44,421 bases of DNA, from positions 1 through 44,421 of the forward strand of contig CAYNST010000015.1 of assembly GCA_964399955.1 (NCBI GenBank), read 5' to 3'. Of the stretch, positions 22,295-30,209 are shown in pieces. Under the pieces are notes generated by a model. That model searched no databases and was not told the DNA's origin. It saw only the letters and a list, made by a program, of their open reading frames with translations. Made by a program: the position numbers and the translations under genes. Source of the DNA: CAYNST01 sp964399955 (GTDB taxonomy: Bacteria > Pseudomonadota > Gammaproteobacteria > Pseudomonadales > Cellvibrionaceae). Position 1 is the stretch's first letter. Every line of letters begins with the position of its first letter.

Positions 22295-23280
22295 TGGTGG
22301 AAGTAATCAACCGCAACGGCCAGGTATTACGCACGGAGTCAGTCGACAAAAATTTGGTTACCGTCGGGCGGGCCTACCACTGTGATGTGATTCTTGCGGA
22401 TCCGCACATTGACGCAGAACATCTGGTATTGGAGCACAACGGCGCGACCGGGGCCTTTCTGTGTCAGGACAAGCGCAGCCTTAATGGCACCTGGGCAACG
22501 CCGCGGCGCAGAAACCTGGTGGGCGAGCACAAGAAGCGCCTGTCCGGCCGTGCACACATCTTCTCTGGGCAAACATTACTGCTGGGCAGAACCTACATAC
22601 GCGTATATTCCAGTCACCACGCGGTGCCACCCGCGCAACCGCTTTCGCGCTGGGAGACCGTTGATGCCTTCCTGAGCCACTGGTGGGTCTGTGCGGCTTT
22701 GGCCCTGGCCCTGATTCTTCTGACAATCCTGGACCGCTATTTGAGTGCTCCGCAAACCGGCCAATTGTTGCAATACGCACTGAACTCCAGCTACATGCTG
22801 TTCAGCGCAGTGTTTTACGGCGCATTTTGGGCGCTGGTGGGCAGAAACCTTGGGCTGGATGCCAAGTTTGCCACCCAGTTCAGCATTGCGCTGACGGCAC
22901 TGCTGCTGGTGAGTGTATTTGAATTCACCCTGCCTTTCTGGCTGTACAACCTTAACGCCTGGCATTTTGGTCAGTATGCGTCTCAGTTGTGCTTTGCCGG
23001 GGCGGTGTTTGCAGCACTTTTTGTGACCCTGGTGTTTGTCAGCCGTTTGCGCCCGCTTACCCGTCTGTGTATGGCGGCGCTTGTTCCCCTGGGGTTAATG
23101 GTGCCCGTGCTCTTGAGCGTGGTGACCCGAGCGGACTTCAACCCTTTGCCAAACTACAACCGGGCACTGGTGGCCCCTGGCTGGCAGATTCGCCCCGGGG
23201 TCAGCATTGAAGAATTTTTGGATGAGGCCCGCAAGATCAATCCAGACACTCCTGAAACCATCGAAGAGACAGCACAATGA
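22285..23280 (+). CDS. FHA-domain polytopic membrane protein
   Basis: This 331-residue protein has an N-terminal forkhead-associated domain (about 1-110) followed by about five transmembrane helices (from about 130 to 280) and a C-terminal tail ending in an acidic helix. FHA motifs seen are VTVGRAYHCDVIL (G28, R29), H46 and SLNGT (N67). The serine that usually contacts phosphothreonine is replaced by aspartate (D43 in HIDAEH), so classical phosphopeptide binding is doubtful. The GTG start follows GGAGG by 7 bases and overlaps the protease gene. The stop overlaps the next ATG as ATGA. A role as a cytoplasmic sensor or anchor linked to the secreted protease is inferred from the operon only. Confidence 0.82.
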   Translation: MAIVVEVINRNGQVLRTESVDKNLVTVGRAYHCDVILADPHIDAEHLVLEHNGATGAFLCQDKRSLNGTWATPRRRNLVGEHKKRLSGRAHIFSGQTLLLGRTYIRVYSSHHAVPPAQPLSRWETVDAFLSHWWVCAALALALILLTILDRYLSAPQTGQLLQYALNSSYMLFSAVFYGAFWALVGRNLGLDAKFATQFSIALTALLLVSVFEFTLPFWLYNLNAWHFGQYASQLCFAGAVFAALFVTLVFVSRLRPLTRLCMAALVPLGLMVPVLLSVVTRADFNPLPNYNRALVAPGWQIRPGVSIEEFLDEARKINPDTPETIEETAQ

Positions 23281-23600
23281 AACGCTATATCCGTTTTTTC
23301 ACACCCGTGGCCCTGGCCGTCTTGGCTTCCGCTTGTACTTGGGTAAAGCCGGAAGAGGGGGGAGAGCAGGTTGTACTGCGCACCGACGCTCAGGTCGGCA
23401 ACTGTGAAAAGAAGGGGTATTCCGCCGTCAAGACTCTTGAGCGGGTGGGTTTTGTCAGCCGGGGTCCTGCCAAGGTTGCCAATGAGCTTCTGACTCTGGC
23501 ACAAAACGAGGCAGTGATACTGGAAGGCGATACCCTGGTGCCGGTTTCCGCAGTGCGCGACGGCGCACAGCGGTTTGCGGTGTACCGCTGCGGTCGCTAG
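23277..23600 (+). CDS. Small DUF4156-like lipoprotein
   Basis: This 107-residue lipoprotein has a basic N-terminus, a hydrophobic stretch and the lipobox LASAC (C20). The mature part (VVLRTDAQVGNCEKKGYSAV, then LLTLAQNEAVILEGDTLVPV) resembles DUF4156 proteins, small envelope lipoproteins of unknown function. Two cysteines, in GNCEKKG and YRCGR, may form a disulfide. Its ATG overlaps the FHA gene stop, so it is the third member of the protease/FHA/lipoprotein operon. A tail residue other than Asp after the lipid cysteine suggests outer-membrane sorting. Confidence 0.8.
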   Translation: MKRYIRFFTPVALAVLASACTWVKPEEGGEQVVLRTDAQVGNCEKKGYSAVKTLERVGFVSRGPAKVANELLTLAQNEAVILEGDTLVPVSAVRDGAQRFAVYRCGR

Positions 23601-23686
23601 CGGGCCGCCGCGCAGGCGTGGCCCACTGCGGCTGCGCCAGAGGGCAAACCGGCTGGCGGGATTACCTGCAGTTACAGTTGCCGTGG

Positions 23687-23714
23687 CTTGAATTGTTCGG
23701 GTTTGGCCCCATTA
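23687..23714 (+). promoter_or_regulatory. Sigma-32 heat-shock promoter of htpG
   Basis: CTTGAA (23687-23692) and CCCCATTA (23707-23714) are 14 bases apart, within the range for RpoH promoters (CTTGAA, then CCCCAT-T). The site is 52 bases upstream of htpG. This agrees with the known heat-shock control of this gene in other gammaproteobacteria. Confidence 0.82.
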
Positions 23715-23766
23715 GTGGCTTCTGACTTCCGGTGCTACTTATTTCCATCACAACAGGAGCTAAACA

Positions 23767-25668
23767 ATGACGGTGAACGCCGCGACCGAAACACGAGGAT
23801 TCGAAACAGAAGCCAAGCAGCTGCTGCATTTGATGATCCACTCGCTTTATTCCAATAAAGAAATTTTTCTGCGCGAGCTTATCTCCAACGCTTCCGATGC
23901 CGCTGACAAACTGCGGTTCGAAGCCCTGGAAAACCCGGAGCTGTACGAAAACGACTCGGATCTGCGGATTCGGGTGGCCTTTGATAAAGACGCCAAGACG
24001 GTAACCATTGAAGACAACGGCATTGGTATGAGCCGCGCCGAAGTGGTGGAAAACCTGGGCACGATTGCCAAGTCCGGAACCGCCCAGTTTCTCTCCAAGC
24101 TATCCGGCGACCAGCGCAAAGACACTCAGCTTATCGGCCAGTTCGGCGTTGGTTTTTATTCGGCATTCATTGTTGCCGAAAAGGTTGAGGTATTTACCCG
24201 CCGAGCGGGGCTTGCTGCTTCAGAAGGGGTTTACTGGACCAGCCGCGGCGAAGCCGATTACACCATCGAGTCGCAGGAACTGGCCCAACGTGGCAGCCGG
24301 ATCGTGCTGCATTTGAAGAGCGGAGAAGAAGAATTTGCCGATGGCTGGCGCCTGCGCTCGGTCATCAAAAAATACAGTGATCACATCTCTCTGCCCATCG
24401 TCATGCAAAAGCAGAAGGTTGGCGAGGAAGGCGAGGCAGCCGAGCCGGAAGACGAAACCATCAACAAGGCGACCGCCCTGTGGACCCGCTCGCGCAGTGA
24501 TATCACTGACGAGGAATATCAAGAGTTCTACAAACACATCAGCCACGACTTTGGCGACCCGCTGGCCTGGAGCCACAATCGGGTGGAAGGCAAGCTGGAT
24601 TACACCAGTCTGCTGTACCTTCCCGGCAGGGCACCTTTCGACCTGTTTCAGCGCGAAAGCGTCAAAGGTTTGAAGCTGTACGTGCAGCGTACCTTCATCA
24701 TGGATGACGCAGAACAGTTTCTGCCCATGTACCTGCGCTTTATCAAAGGGGTTGTGGACTCCAGTGATCTTTCCCTGAATGTGTCCCGCGAGATTCTGCA
24801 AAAAGACCCGAACATTGACAGCATGCGCTCCGCACTAACCAAGCGCGTGCTGGACATGTTGGGCAAGTTGGCCAGCGGAGAAGCAGAAAAATACACCACC
24901 TTCTGGAAAGAATTTGGCCAGGTGTTGAAGGAGGGGCCGGCAGAGGATTATGCCAACCGCGAAAAAATAGCCAAGTTGCTGCGTTTCTCCACCACTCATA
25001 CCAATAAACCGGAGCAGGACCAGTCCCTGGATGCCTATATCGAGCGCATGAAGGAGGGGCAGGAAAAAATCTATTACGTGGTGGCTGAGAACTTCAACAC
25101 GGCCAAAAACAGCCCGCATCTGGAAGTCTTCCGCAAAAAAGGCATTGAGGTCCTGTTGTTGTCGGATCGAGTGGACGATTGGCTCATGGGGCACCTGATG
25201 GAGTATCAGGGCAAACAATTCCAGGATGTGGGCAAGGGCGCGCTGGACCTGGGCGCGGTAGAGACCGAAGAAGAAAAAGAAAGCCAAAAAGCGGTTGAAC
25301 AGCAATTTGAAGGTTTGGTCGCGCGGATGAAAGGGACGCTTGAGAGCTCGGTAGAAGATGTGAGAATTACGCACCGGCTGACCGAATCGCCCGCCTGCCT
25401 GGTAGTGGGGGAGCACGATATGGGCGCGCAGATGCGCAGGCTGCTGCAGTCTGCCGGGCAGGAAGTTCCGGAATCAAAACCCGTAATTGAAATCAATCCC
25501 ACCCACCCATTGGTGCAAAAATTGGATCAGGAGCAGGACGAAGACCGCTTTGCGGATTTGGCCAAGGTTCTGTTTGATCAGGCAAGTTTGGCCGAAGGTG
25601 GTCACCTGCAAGACCCGGCGGCCTATGTGCAGCGACTGAACAAACTGCTGCTGGATCTGTTTCACTAA
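23767..25668 (+). CDS. htpG: Molecular chaperone HtpG (bacterial Hsp90)
   Basis: HtpG is a cytosolic ATP-dependent chaperone homodimer that helps late protein folding and stress recovery. The 633-residue length is normal. The N-terminal GHKL ATPase motifs are present: LRELISNASDAADKLR, EDNGIGMS, GTIAKSGT and GQFGVGFYSAF. The middle domain holds LNVSREILQ with the ATP-sensing arginine, and the C-terminal dimer region ends with LDLFH. The ribosome-binding site AGGAG precedes the ATG. A sigma-32-type promoter lies upstream, and a strong stem-loop follows the gene. Confidence 0.97.
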   Translation: MTVNAATETRGFETEAKQLLHLMIHSLYSNKEIFLRELISNASDAADKLRFEALENPELYENDSDLRIRVAFDKDAKTVTIEDNGIGMSRAEVVENLGTIAKSGTAQFLSKLSGDQRKDTQLIGQFGVGFYSAFIVAEKVEVFTRRAGLAASEGVYWTSRGEADYTIESQELAQRGSRIVLHLKSGEEEFADGWRLRSVIKKYSDHISLPIVMQKQKVGEEGEAAEPEDETINKATALWTRSRSDITDEEYQEFYKHISHDFGDPLAWSHNRVEGKLDYTSLLYLPGRAPFDLFQRESVKGLKLYVQRTFIMDDAEQFLPMYLRFIKGVVDSSDLSLNVSREILQKDPNIDSMRSALTKRVLDMLGKLASGEAEKYTTFWKEFGQVLKEGPAEDYANREKIAKLLRFSTTHTNKPEQDQSLDAYIERMKEGQEKIYYVVAENFNTAKNSPHLEVFRKKGIEVLLLSDRVDDWLMGHLMEYQGKQFQDVGKGALDLGAVETEEEKESQKAVEQQFEGLVARMKGTLESSVEDVRITHRLTESPACLVVGEHDMGAQMRRLLQSAGQEVPESKPVIEINPTHPLVQKLDQEQDEDRFADLAKVLFDQASLAEGGHLQDPAAYVQRLNKLLLDLFH

Positions 25669-25677
25669 GCCAGCCTT

Positions 25678-25726
25678 GCAGGCAACGCCCCTGTGGCAGT
25701 TTATGCGCCGCAGGGGCGTTGCCTGC
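25678..25726. repeat. 16-bp perfect inverted repeat between htpG and gpsA
   Basis: GCAGGCAACGCCCCTG (25678-25693) and its exact complement (25711-25726) enclose a 17-base loop, starting 9 bases after the htpG stop. The stem is very stable but has no T-tract on either side. It may act as a factor-assisted terminator or protect the htpG mRNA 3' end. It could also be one copy of a dispersed intergenic repeat. Confidence 0.8.
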
Positions 25727-25742
25727 GTAAGGAGCCTTCACT

Positions 25743-25802
25743 ATGGGGGTCCAGGCGGGGCCTGGGCACATTCTGGCTGTACCGGCAGTGGTTGAGAGGT
25801 AA
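25743..25802 (+). CDS. Possible 19-residue leader peptide upstream of gpsA
   Basis: An ATG at 25743 follows AAGGAG by about 8 bases and opens a 19-codon frame (MGVQAGPGHILAVPAVVER) that ends with TAA two bases before the TTG start of gpsA. The strong ribosome-binding site and tight abutment suggest translational coupling. No composition typical of an attenuator peptide is seen, and no family is recognised. It could be chance. Confidence 0.35.
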   Translation: MGVQAGPGHILAVPAVVER

Positions 25803-25804
25803 AT

Positions 25805-26821
25805 TTGGATCCAATACAACAACGTAAAGTGGCCGTGCTTGGCGGTGGCAGTTTTGGCACGGCCCTGGCCAATATCGTCGCTACCAATGGCCACAGCGCC
25901 AAATTGTGGCTGCGAGACGAAATGCGGGCAGAAAAGGTACAGGCCGAGCGGGAAAACCGCGATTATCTGCCGGGCTATCACTTGCATGACAACTTGTCCA
26001 TAAGCGCAGATCTTGCCGAGTGTGCGCGCGATGCTCATGCAGTAGTCATTGCTGTTCCCAGCCACTCCTTCAGAGATGTGGTGCGCCAGCTGGCGCAGGT
26101 CATAGCGCCCGCTACCATGGTCATCAGTGCCACCAAGGGCATAGAGTCGCCCAGCTTTACACTGATGAGCGAAATCCTGGAGCAGGAGCTTCCGGGGATG
26201 CGTATTGGCGTTCTTAGCGGCCCCAACTTTGCCAAGGAAATCACTCAAAACCAATACACCGGCAGTGTGGTTGCCAGCAGCAATGCCGACATACTGGAGA
26301 CCATCCCTCAGCTTTTTTCCTCCAAAACCTTTCGCGTCTACACCAATCGGGATAAATTTGGTGTGGAGCTGGCGGGGGCTTTGAAGAACATTTATGCAAT
26401 CATTACCGGAATGGCCGCAGCGCTGGGTTGCGGCCATAACACCCAGGCCATGTTGCTGACCCGCAGCCTGGCAGAGATGGGGCGCTTTGGCAGCCAGTTG
26501 GGTGCAGACCCCATGACCTTTCTTGGGCTGGCCGGAGTCGGGGATCTTTTCCTCACCTGCAGCTCCGACCTGAGCCGCAACTACCGGGTGGGTTTTGCGC
26601 TGGGCAGCGGCAAAACTCTGGCGGCTGCTCTGAAGGAGGTCGGGCAGGTTGCCGAGGGCGTAAATACCCTGGAAATCGTCAAGAAGAAAGCCGATGAACT
26701 GCAGGTGTATATGCCGTTGGTGTCGGCTTTGCATTCAATCCTTTTTCAGCAGAAGGACATTGCGCAGGCTGTGCAAAGATTAATGACCGGGCAGATGGCC
26801 TCGGACGTTGAATTCAACTAA
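25805..26821 (+). CDS. gpsA: NAD(P)H-dependent glycerol-3-phosphate dehydrogenase GpsA
   Basis: GpsA reduces dihydroxyacetone phosphate to sn-glycerol 3-phosphate, the backbone for phospholipids. The 338-residue protein has the Rossmann motif VLGGGSFGTALA, the second-domain signature SATKGIE and SGPNFAKEI. The catalytic lysine lies in ELAGALKNIYAI, and FLGLAGVGDLFLTCSS follows. The start is a TTG with GAGAGG about 7 bases upstream, immediately after the possible leader peptide; a rare start codon may keep translation low or coupled. The gpsA, DUF4389, sixA order is shared with pseudomonads. Confidence 0.95.
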   Translation: MDPIQQRKVAVLGGGSFGTALANIVATNGHSAKLWLRDEMRAEKVQAERENRDYLPGYHLHDNLSISADLAECARDAHAVVIAVPSHSFRDVVRQLAQVIAPATMVISATKGIESPSFTLMSEILEQELPGMRIGVLSGPNFAKEITQNQYTGSVVASSNADILETIPQLFSSKTFRVYTNRDKFGVELAGALKNIYAIITGMAAALGCGHNTQAMLLTRSLAEMGRFGSQLGADPMTFLGLAGVGDLFLTCSSDLSRNYRVGFALGSGKTLAAALKEVGQVAEGVNTLEIVKKKADELQVYMPLVSALHSILFQQKDIAQAVQRLMTGQMASDVEFN

Positions 26822-26844
26822 ACCCTGATAACGAGGCTACAAAA

Positions 26845-27720
26845 ATGGAAGAGCGAATGAAGCGCAATCTGACCTCCAAAGAGCATTGGATTCGGCTGCT
26901 CTATATGTTGTTGTTCGGCTTTCTGCTGTACATCGCCACCTTCGTGGTGGCAGCCGTTGTGGTTGTGCAGTTTTTGTTTGCACTGTTCAGTGGCACTGAC
27001 AACAGAAATGTGCGCTGGTTTGCCCATGGCCTCACAGTTTATATCCAACAGATATTGCTGTTCCTGACTTACAACAGCAATTTCAAACCTTTCCCGTTCT
27101 CCGACTGGCCCGAAGTTGCACAGCAGGACGAGCCCTACATAGCTGAGGCTGACCCAGAAGCCTACGAGGCTGCCAGCAATACGGCGGGCGCTTCGGCTTC
27201 CGCCGCGTCGACGCCAGGCGTGCAACCGCGCTTCACCGCGGAAACCGCTGAAGCTGCGTCATCAGCCATGGCGTCCGCAGCGGCGCGCTCGTATGTTTCC
27301 AAAAGTGATATTGAAGATGCCGATGCGGGCCTGCCCGCTGACGCAGGTCTGCCGGCCGACTCGCAGCCACTTGACCAACCCGTGGCAACAGACAACCAAG
27401 AGGCGCTGGCCGCTGTGCTGGCTGAGCAGCAAGAAGACGCCGCCGATTTGCCAGAGGAGCCCGCTGTTGATGACCACGCAATGCTGGATACGCCTGTGCG
27501 AGCTGCCGAGGAGCAGCCGGATCCTGCCAGTGTCACCGACCCGTCATTGGATGTAGCCGATGTGCCGGAAGAGGACAGCGCCGATCTTCCGGGGCAGGAT
27601 GACTTTGAAAGTCCGGCTGCCAAACCATTGGATTTCGACGAGGACCAGGCATCCCGCTTCCCGGCTGAAGATCCACTGGCCGCGCCGGGCTCCGTGCGCT
27701 CGCCAAAAAAGCGCGACTGA
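26845..27720 (+). CDS. DUF4389 membrane protein with a long acidic tail
   Basis: The N-terminal 95 residues contain a long hydrophobic region (about 16-46), then the DUF4389-type motif DNRNVRWFAHGLTVYIQQILLFLTYNS and PFPFSDWP. The remaining 195 residues are an Ala/Asp/Glu/Pro-rich, low-complexity cytoplasmic tail. Its length is unusual, since the DUF4389 core proteins near gpsA are often about 100-120 residues. The function of the family is not known. The tail may bind a partner or be disordered. An intrinsic terminator follows. A second ATG at 26857 would remove four residues. Confidence 0.82.
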   Translation: MEERMKRNLTSKEHWIRLLYMLLFGFLLYIATFVVAAVVVVQFLFALFSGTDNRNVRWFAHGLTVYIQQILLFLTYNSNFKPFPFSDWPEVAQQDEPYIAEADPEAYEAASNTAGASASAASTPGVQPRFTAETAEAASSAMASAAARSYVSKSDIEDADAGLPADAGLPADSQPLDQPVATDNQEALAAVLAEQQEDAADLPEEPAVDDHAMLDTPVRAAEEQPDPASVTDPSLDVADVPEEDSADLPGQDDFESPAAKPLDFDEDQASRFPAEDPLAAPGSVRSPKKRD

Positions 27721-27762
27721 TTGTCTTGCCCGCCGTTGCGGGTTAAGCTCAACCCAAATCAG

Positions 27763-27786
27763 ACGCCCGCCTCTGCGGGCGTTTTT
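27763..27786 (+). terminator. Intrinsic terminator after the DUF4389 gene
   Basis: ACGCCCGC (27763-27770), loop CTCT and GCGGGCGT (27775-27782) form a perfect 8-bp stem that runs into TTTTT. Confidence 0.9.
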
Positions 27787-27833
27787 CAATCACCAGGCGC
27801 GGCCTGCGCTTGGACCTTGGGCAGGGCAGCGGG

Positions 27834-28292
27834 ATGACACTATTTCTTCTACGCCACGGCAACGCCGAGGTCAGAGCGGCCACCGATCGTGAGCGTGGTT
27901 TAACCCAGGCCGGCAGGCAAGAGATACAGCAGGTGCTATCGGCCTGTGACAACGCGCTGGCGAAGGTGGAGGGCATCTGGGTGAGCCCCTACCGCCGCGC
28001 CATGGAGACACTGGAGGCCGCTCGCCCTTATTTGCCGCCAGTGCCTGTTCGCGAGTGCGATTTCCTCATCCCCAGTGGCAGTCCCGGCGAAACCCTTCAG
28101 GCGTTGGGCTGTGTCGGCCCTGTCTCCCTGCTATTGATTACCCATCAACCATTGATTGGTACCCTGTTGGATGACCTGTGCGACTTTGAGCCAGGCCAGT
28201 ACCGCCTGGGTACTGGCAGCCTGGCGGCGGTTGAAGTAGACCCTGTGTGTGCGCGCGGAATGGGGGCGCTCAAGTGGCTTCGGCACCCGTAG
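27834..28292 (+). CDS. sixA: Phosphohistidine phosphatase SixA
   Basis: SixA removes phosphate from histidine phosphotransfer domains; in enterics it acts on the nitrogen-related phosphotransferase system. The 152-residue protein is of normal size. It has the catalytic motif LLRHGNAE (histidine 8), the conserved arginine in SPYRRAMET, and the second histidine in LLITHQPLIG. The ATG at 27834 is preferred over the upstream frame because it begins the domain directly. Its 3' end overlaps the following hydrolase gene. Confidence 0.92.
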   Translation: MTLFLLRHGNAEVRAATDRERGLTQAGRQEIQQVLSACDNALAKVEGIWVSPYRRAMETLEAARPYLPPVPVRECDFLIPSGSPGETLQALGCVGPVSLLLITHQPLIGTLLDDLCDFEPGQYRLGTGSLAAVEVDPVCARGMGALKWLRHP

Positions 28293-29146
28293 ACGGCGGG
28301 GAGCCGCTCCAGCTGCAAATAGGAGGCTTGCAACTGGCGGCCAGACGTTGGGGGCGCCGTGGCGATCTGCCAATGCTGGCAGTGCATGGCTGGCTGGATA
28401 ACTGCGCCAGTTTTGGCCGTATGGCGGCGGCTTTACCAGGCGTGGACCTGGTATGTCTGGATCTGGCCGGCCATGGCCTCAGCGATGCTCGTCCGCACCT
28501 GGGGGCCTACAATATTTGCCTGGATGTGGGGGATCTGTTCGCCGCCGCCGACCAACTGAACTGGCCGCAGTTTTCACTGCTGGGGCACTCGCGCGGTGCA
28601 GCGGTCAGTTTTATAGCTGCGGGCACCTTTCCCGACCGCATTAAGCAATTGTTCCTGCTGGAGGGGGTGCGCCCCACACTTGCCGACCCGCAGGAGGCAC
28701 CTCAGCTGTTGTCGCAGTCCATCCTCACGGTGCAGTCCGCCCGCCGTCGCGCCCGCCGCTATTACCCAGACTTTGACGAGGCCGCGCGTGCGCGCACCCG
28801 CGGTTTTGTGCCGGTCAATTTGTCAGCCGCCCGGCTATTGGCCGCAAGGGGTGTTGCGCAGGACGAGCACGGCTTCTACTGGCGCCATGACCCCCAGGCT
28901 GCCGCCGTATCAGAGATGCGTATGAGCCAGGCGCAGCTTGACGCCTTTGCCGCACAGGTTCGCGCGCCGACGCAGTTGTTCCTGGCCCGCGGGGGATTGA
29001 TTCTGGCCGATGAAGACGCCCGCGCCTGGCTGGCAAAGCAGTCCCAATTGCAGCAGCATTATTTACCGGGTGAGCACCATTTTCATATGGGGGAGCAGGG
29101 CGACGTCATTGCCCGGCACATAGTCTCGGCTTTGCGGTCCAACTAG
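28274..29146 (+). CDS. Alpha/beta-hydrolase of unknown substrate
   Basis: This approximately 290-residue cytoplasmic alpha/beta hydrolase has the oxyanion-hole motif AVHGWLDNCASF, the nucleophile elbow LLGHSRGAA and a C-terminal histidine region YLPGEHHFHM. DLAGHGLSDA is also typical of the epoxide-hydrolase/MhpC-like group. No signal peptide is present. Starts are ambiguous: GTG at 28274 (19 bases inside the end of sixA) is chosen for family length, and GTG at 28247 would add nine residues. The overlap implies co-translation with sixA. The substrate is unknown. Confidence 0.85.
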   Translation: MASAPVDGGEPLQLQIGGLQLAARRWGRRGDLPMLAVHGWLDNCASFGRMAAALPGVDLVCLDLAGHGLSDARPHLGAYNICLDVGDLFAAADQLNWPQFSLLGHSRGAAVSFIAAGTFPDRIKQLFLLEGVRPTLADPQEAPQLLSQSILTVQSARRRARRYYPDFDEAARARTRGFVPVNLSAARLLAARGVAQDEHGFYWRHDPQAAAVSEMRMSQAQLDAFAAQVRAPTQLFLARGGLILADEDARAWLAKQSQLQQHYLPGEHHFHMGEQGDVIARHIVSALRSN

Positions 29147-29294
29147 CTGATTCGTGCGCGACGGTCACAATGTTCGAGGCTGCGCCGGCCGCAGGTTAGC
29201 AAAATAACAAACACAGCTTGCTATCCAGTCAGCGGGCCCGGTCATGGGGTTCCCGCAGCCTGCCACCTGCTTTGTCAGAAGAGAGTTTGAATCA

Positions 29295-30191
29295 ATGCGA
29301 TCAGCAGTACTTGTTTTACTACTCACCATGGTCTCCGGCGCGGTATGGGCCCAGGAGCTGATACCCAGTGAATCCCCTTTACTGGCGCGGTCACGCGTGG
29401 TGTTTGATGTGGCGCCGGATGACCGCCAGTATCGCCTGGTGTTGGGCTCGCTGCGCAAGGTCAACAATCAATGGCGCTCCGAAACCGAGCAAACGCTGGA
29501 AGGCTCAGTGAGTCGCAGAACCTATGAACTGCGGGATCAGCTCACCTATCGTGAGGCTCAGGCGTTGCTGGCGGCACAGTTGGACCAAATCACACCCAAA
29601 CAGGTGTTGTACCGCTGTCAGGGTCTGAACTGCGGCAGCAGCAATGGCTGGGCCAACGAGGTTTTTCAGATTCATCAACTCTACGGTTTGGATAACTACC
29701 AGAATTATTCAGCGCTTTCGCGTCCCACTGCCGAGGGCGGTCAGATTTTTGCTGTCCACTACCTGGTTCAACGGGGCAATCGACGGGTCTACTTGCAGGA
29801 AGATGTCATCCGGGTGTCTGCTGAGGCGCAGGTATCGACCCTGGCAGACCCCGCCAGTATCGAACGCACTTTGAATAATCGCGGCTATTTTGTGGTGCCC
29901 GAGCTGAGAGCCGTCAGGGGGCAGGTTGAAGTGCCGGAGGCCACCGTCAATCTGCTGTTGGCGTATTTCCGGGCCTATCCCCAGCGGGCAGCGCACCTGG
30001 TAGGGCATGACTATCAAAGCGGCGGGCTCAGCCAGCAAACGGAGCGGTCAAAGCGTCACGCGCAGCAGCTGGCTCAGGCCCTGGTGGAGCGGGGGTTGGA
30101 CGCCAAGCGCATTAGCACGCATGGGGTTGGCAGCCTTGCGCCAGCAGGCGGCAAGGGGCCACTGAGAGTTGAAATGCTGCCCGCTCCGTGA
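29295..30191 (+). CDS. DUF4892 periplasmic protein with an OmpA-like C-terminus
   Basis: This 298-residue exported protein has a signal peptide cleaved near SGAVWA/QE (about residue 19). The N-terminal two-thirds match the DUF4892 pattern (VLYRCQGLNCGSSNGWANEVF with a paired cysteine motif). The last 85 residues resemble an OmpA peptidoglycan-binding domain (AAHLVGHDYQSGG, SKRHAQQLAQALVERGLD). It probably tethers to the cell wall. The role is unknown. The start was moved to the ATG at 29295 behind GAAGAGAG because it begins the signal peptide. It converges with folE. Confidence 0.83.
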   Translation: MRSAVLVLLLTMVSGAVWAQELIPSESPLLARSRVVFDVAPDDRQYRLVLGSLRKVNNQWRSETEQTLEGSVSRRTYELRDQLTYREAQALLAAQLDQITPKQVLYRCQGLNCGSSNGWANEVFQIHQLYGLDNYQNYSALSRPTAEGGQIFAVHYLVQRGNRRVYLQEDVIRVSAEAQVSTLADPASIERTLNNRGYFVVPELRAVRGQVEVPEATVNLLLAYFRAYPQRAAHLVGHDYQSGGLSQQTERSKRHAQQLAQALVERGLDAKRISTHGVGSLAPAGGKGPLRVEMLPAP

Positions 30192-30196
30192 GCGGG
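30180..30196. terminator. Short hairpin between the convergent DUF4892 gene and folE
   Basis: CCCGCTC (30180-30186) and GAGCGGG (30190-30196) form a 7-bp stem with a 3-base loop that overlaps the DUF4892 stop codon. It lacks a T-tract. It may act as a bidirectional weak terminator. Confidence 0.4.
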
Positions 30197-30209
30197 ACGG
30201 TTGCGTTTG

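Noticed and set aside
25678..25726. 16-bp inverted repeat as a standard intrinsic terminator
   Set aside because: There is no T-tract on either side; kept as a repeat instead.
25493..26734. 413-codon minus-strand ORF opposite gpsA
   Set aside because: Shadow of gpsA and the htpG end; no recognisable domain.
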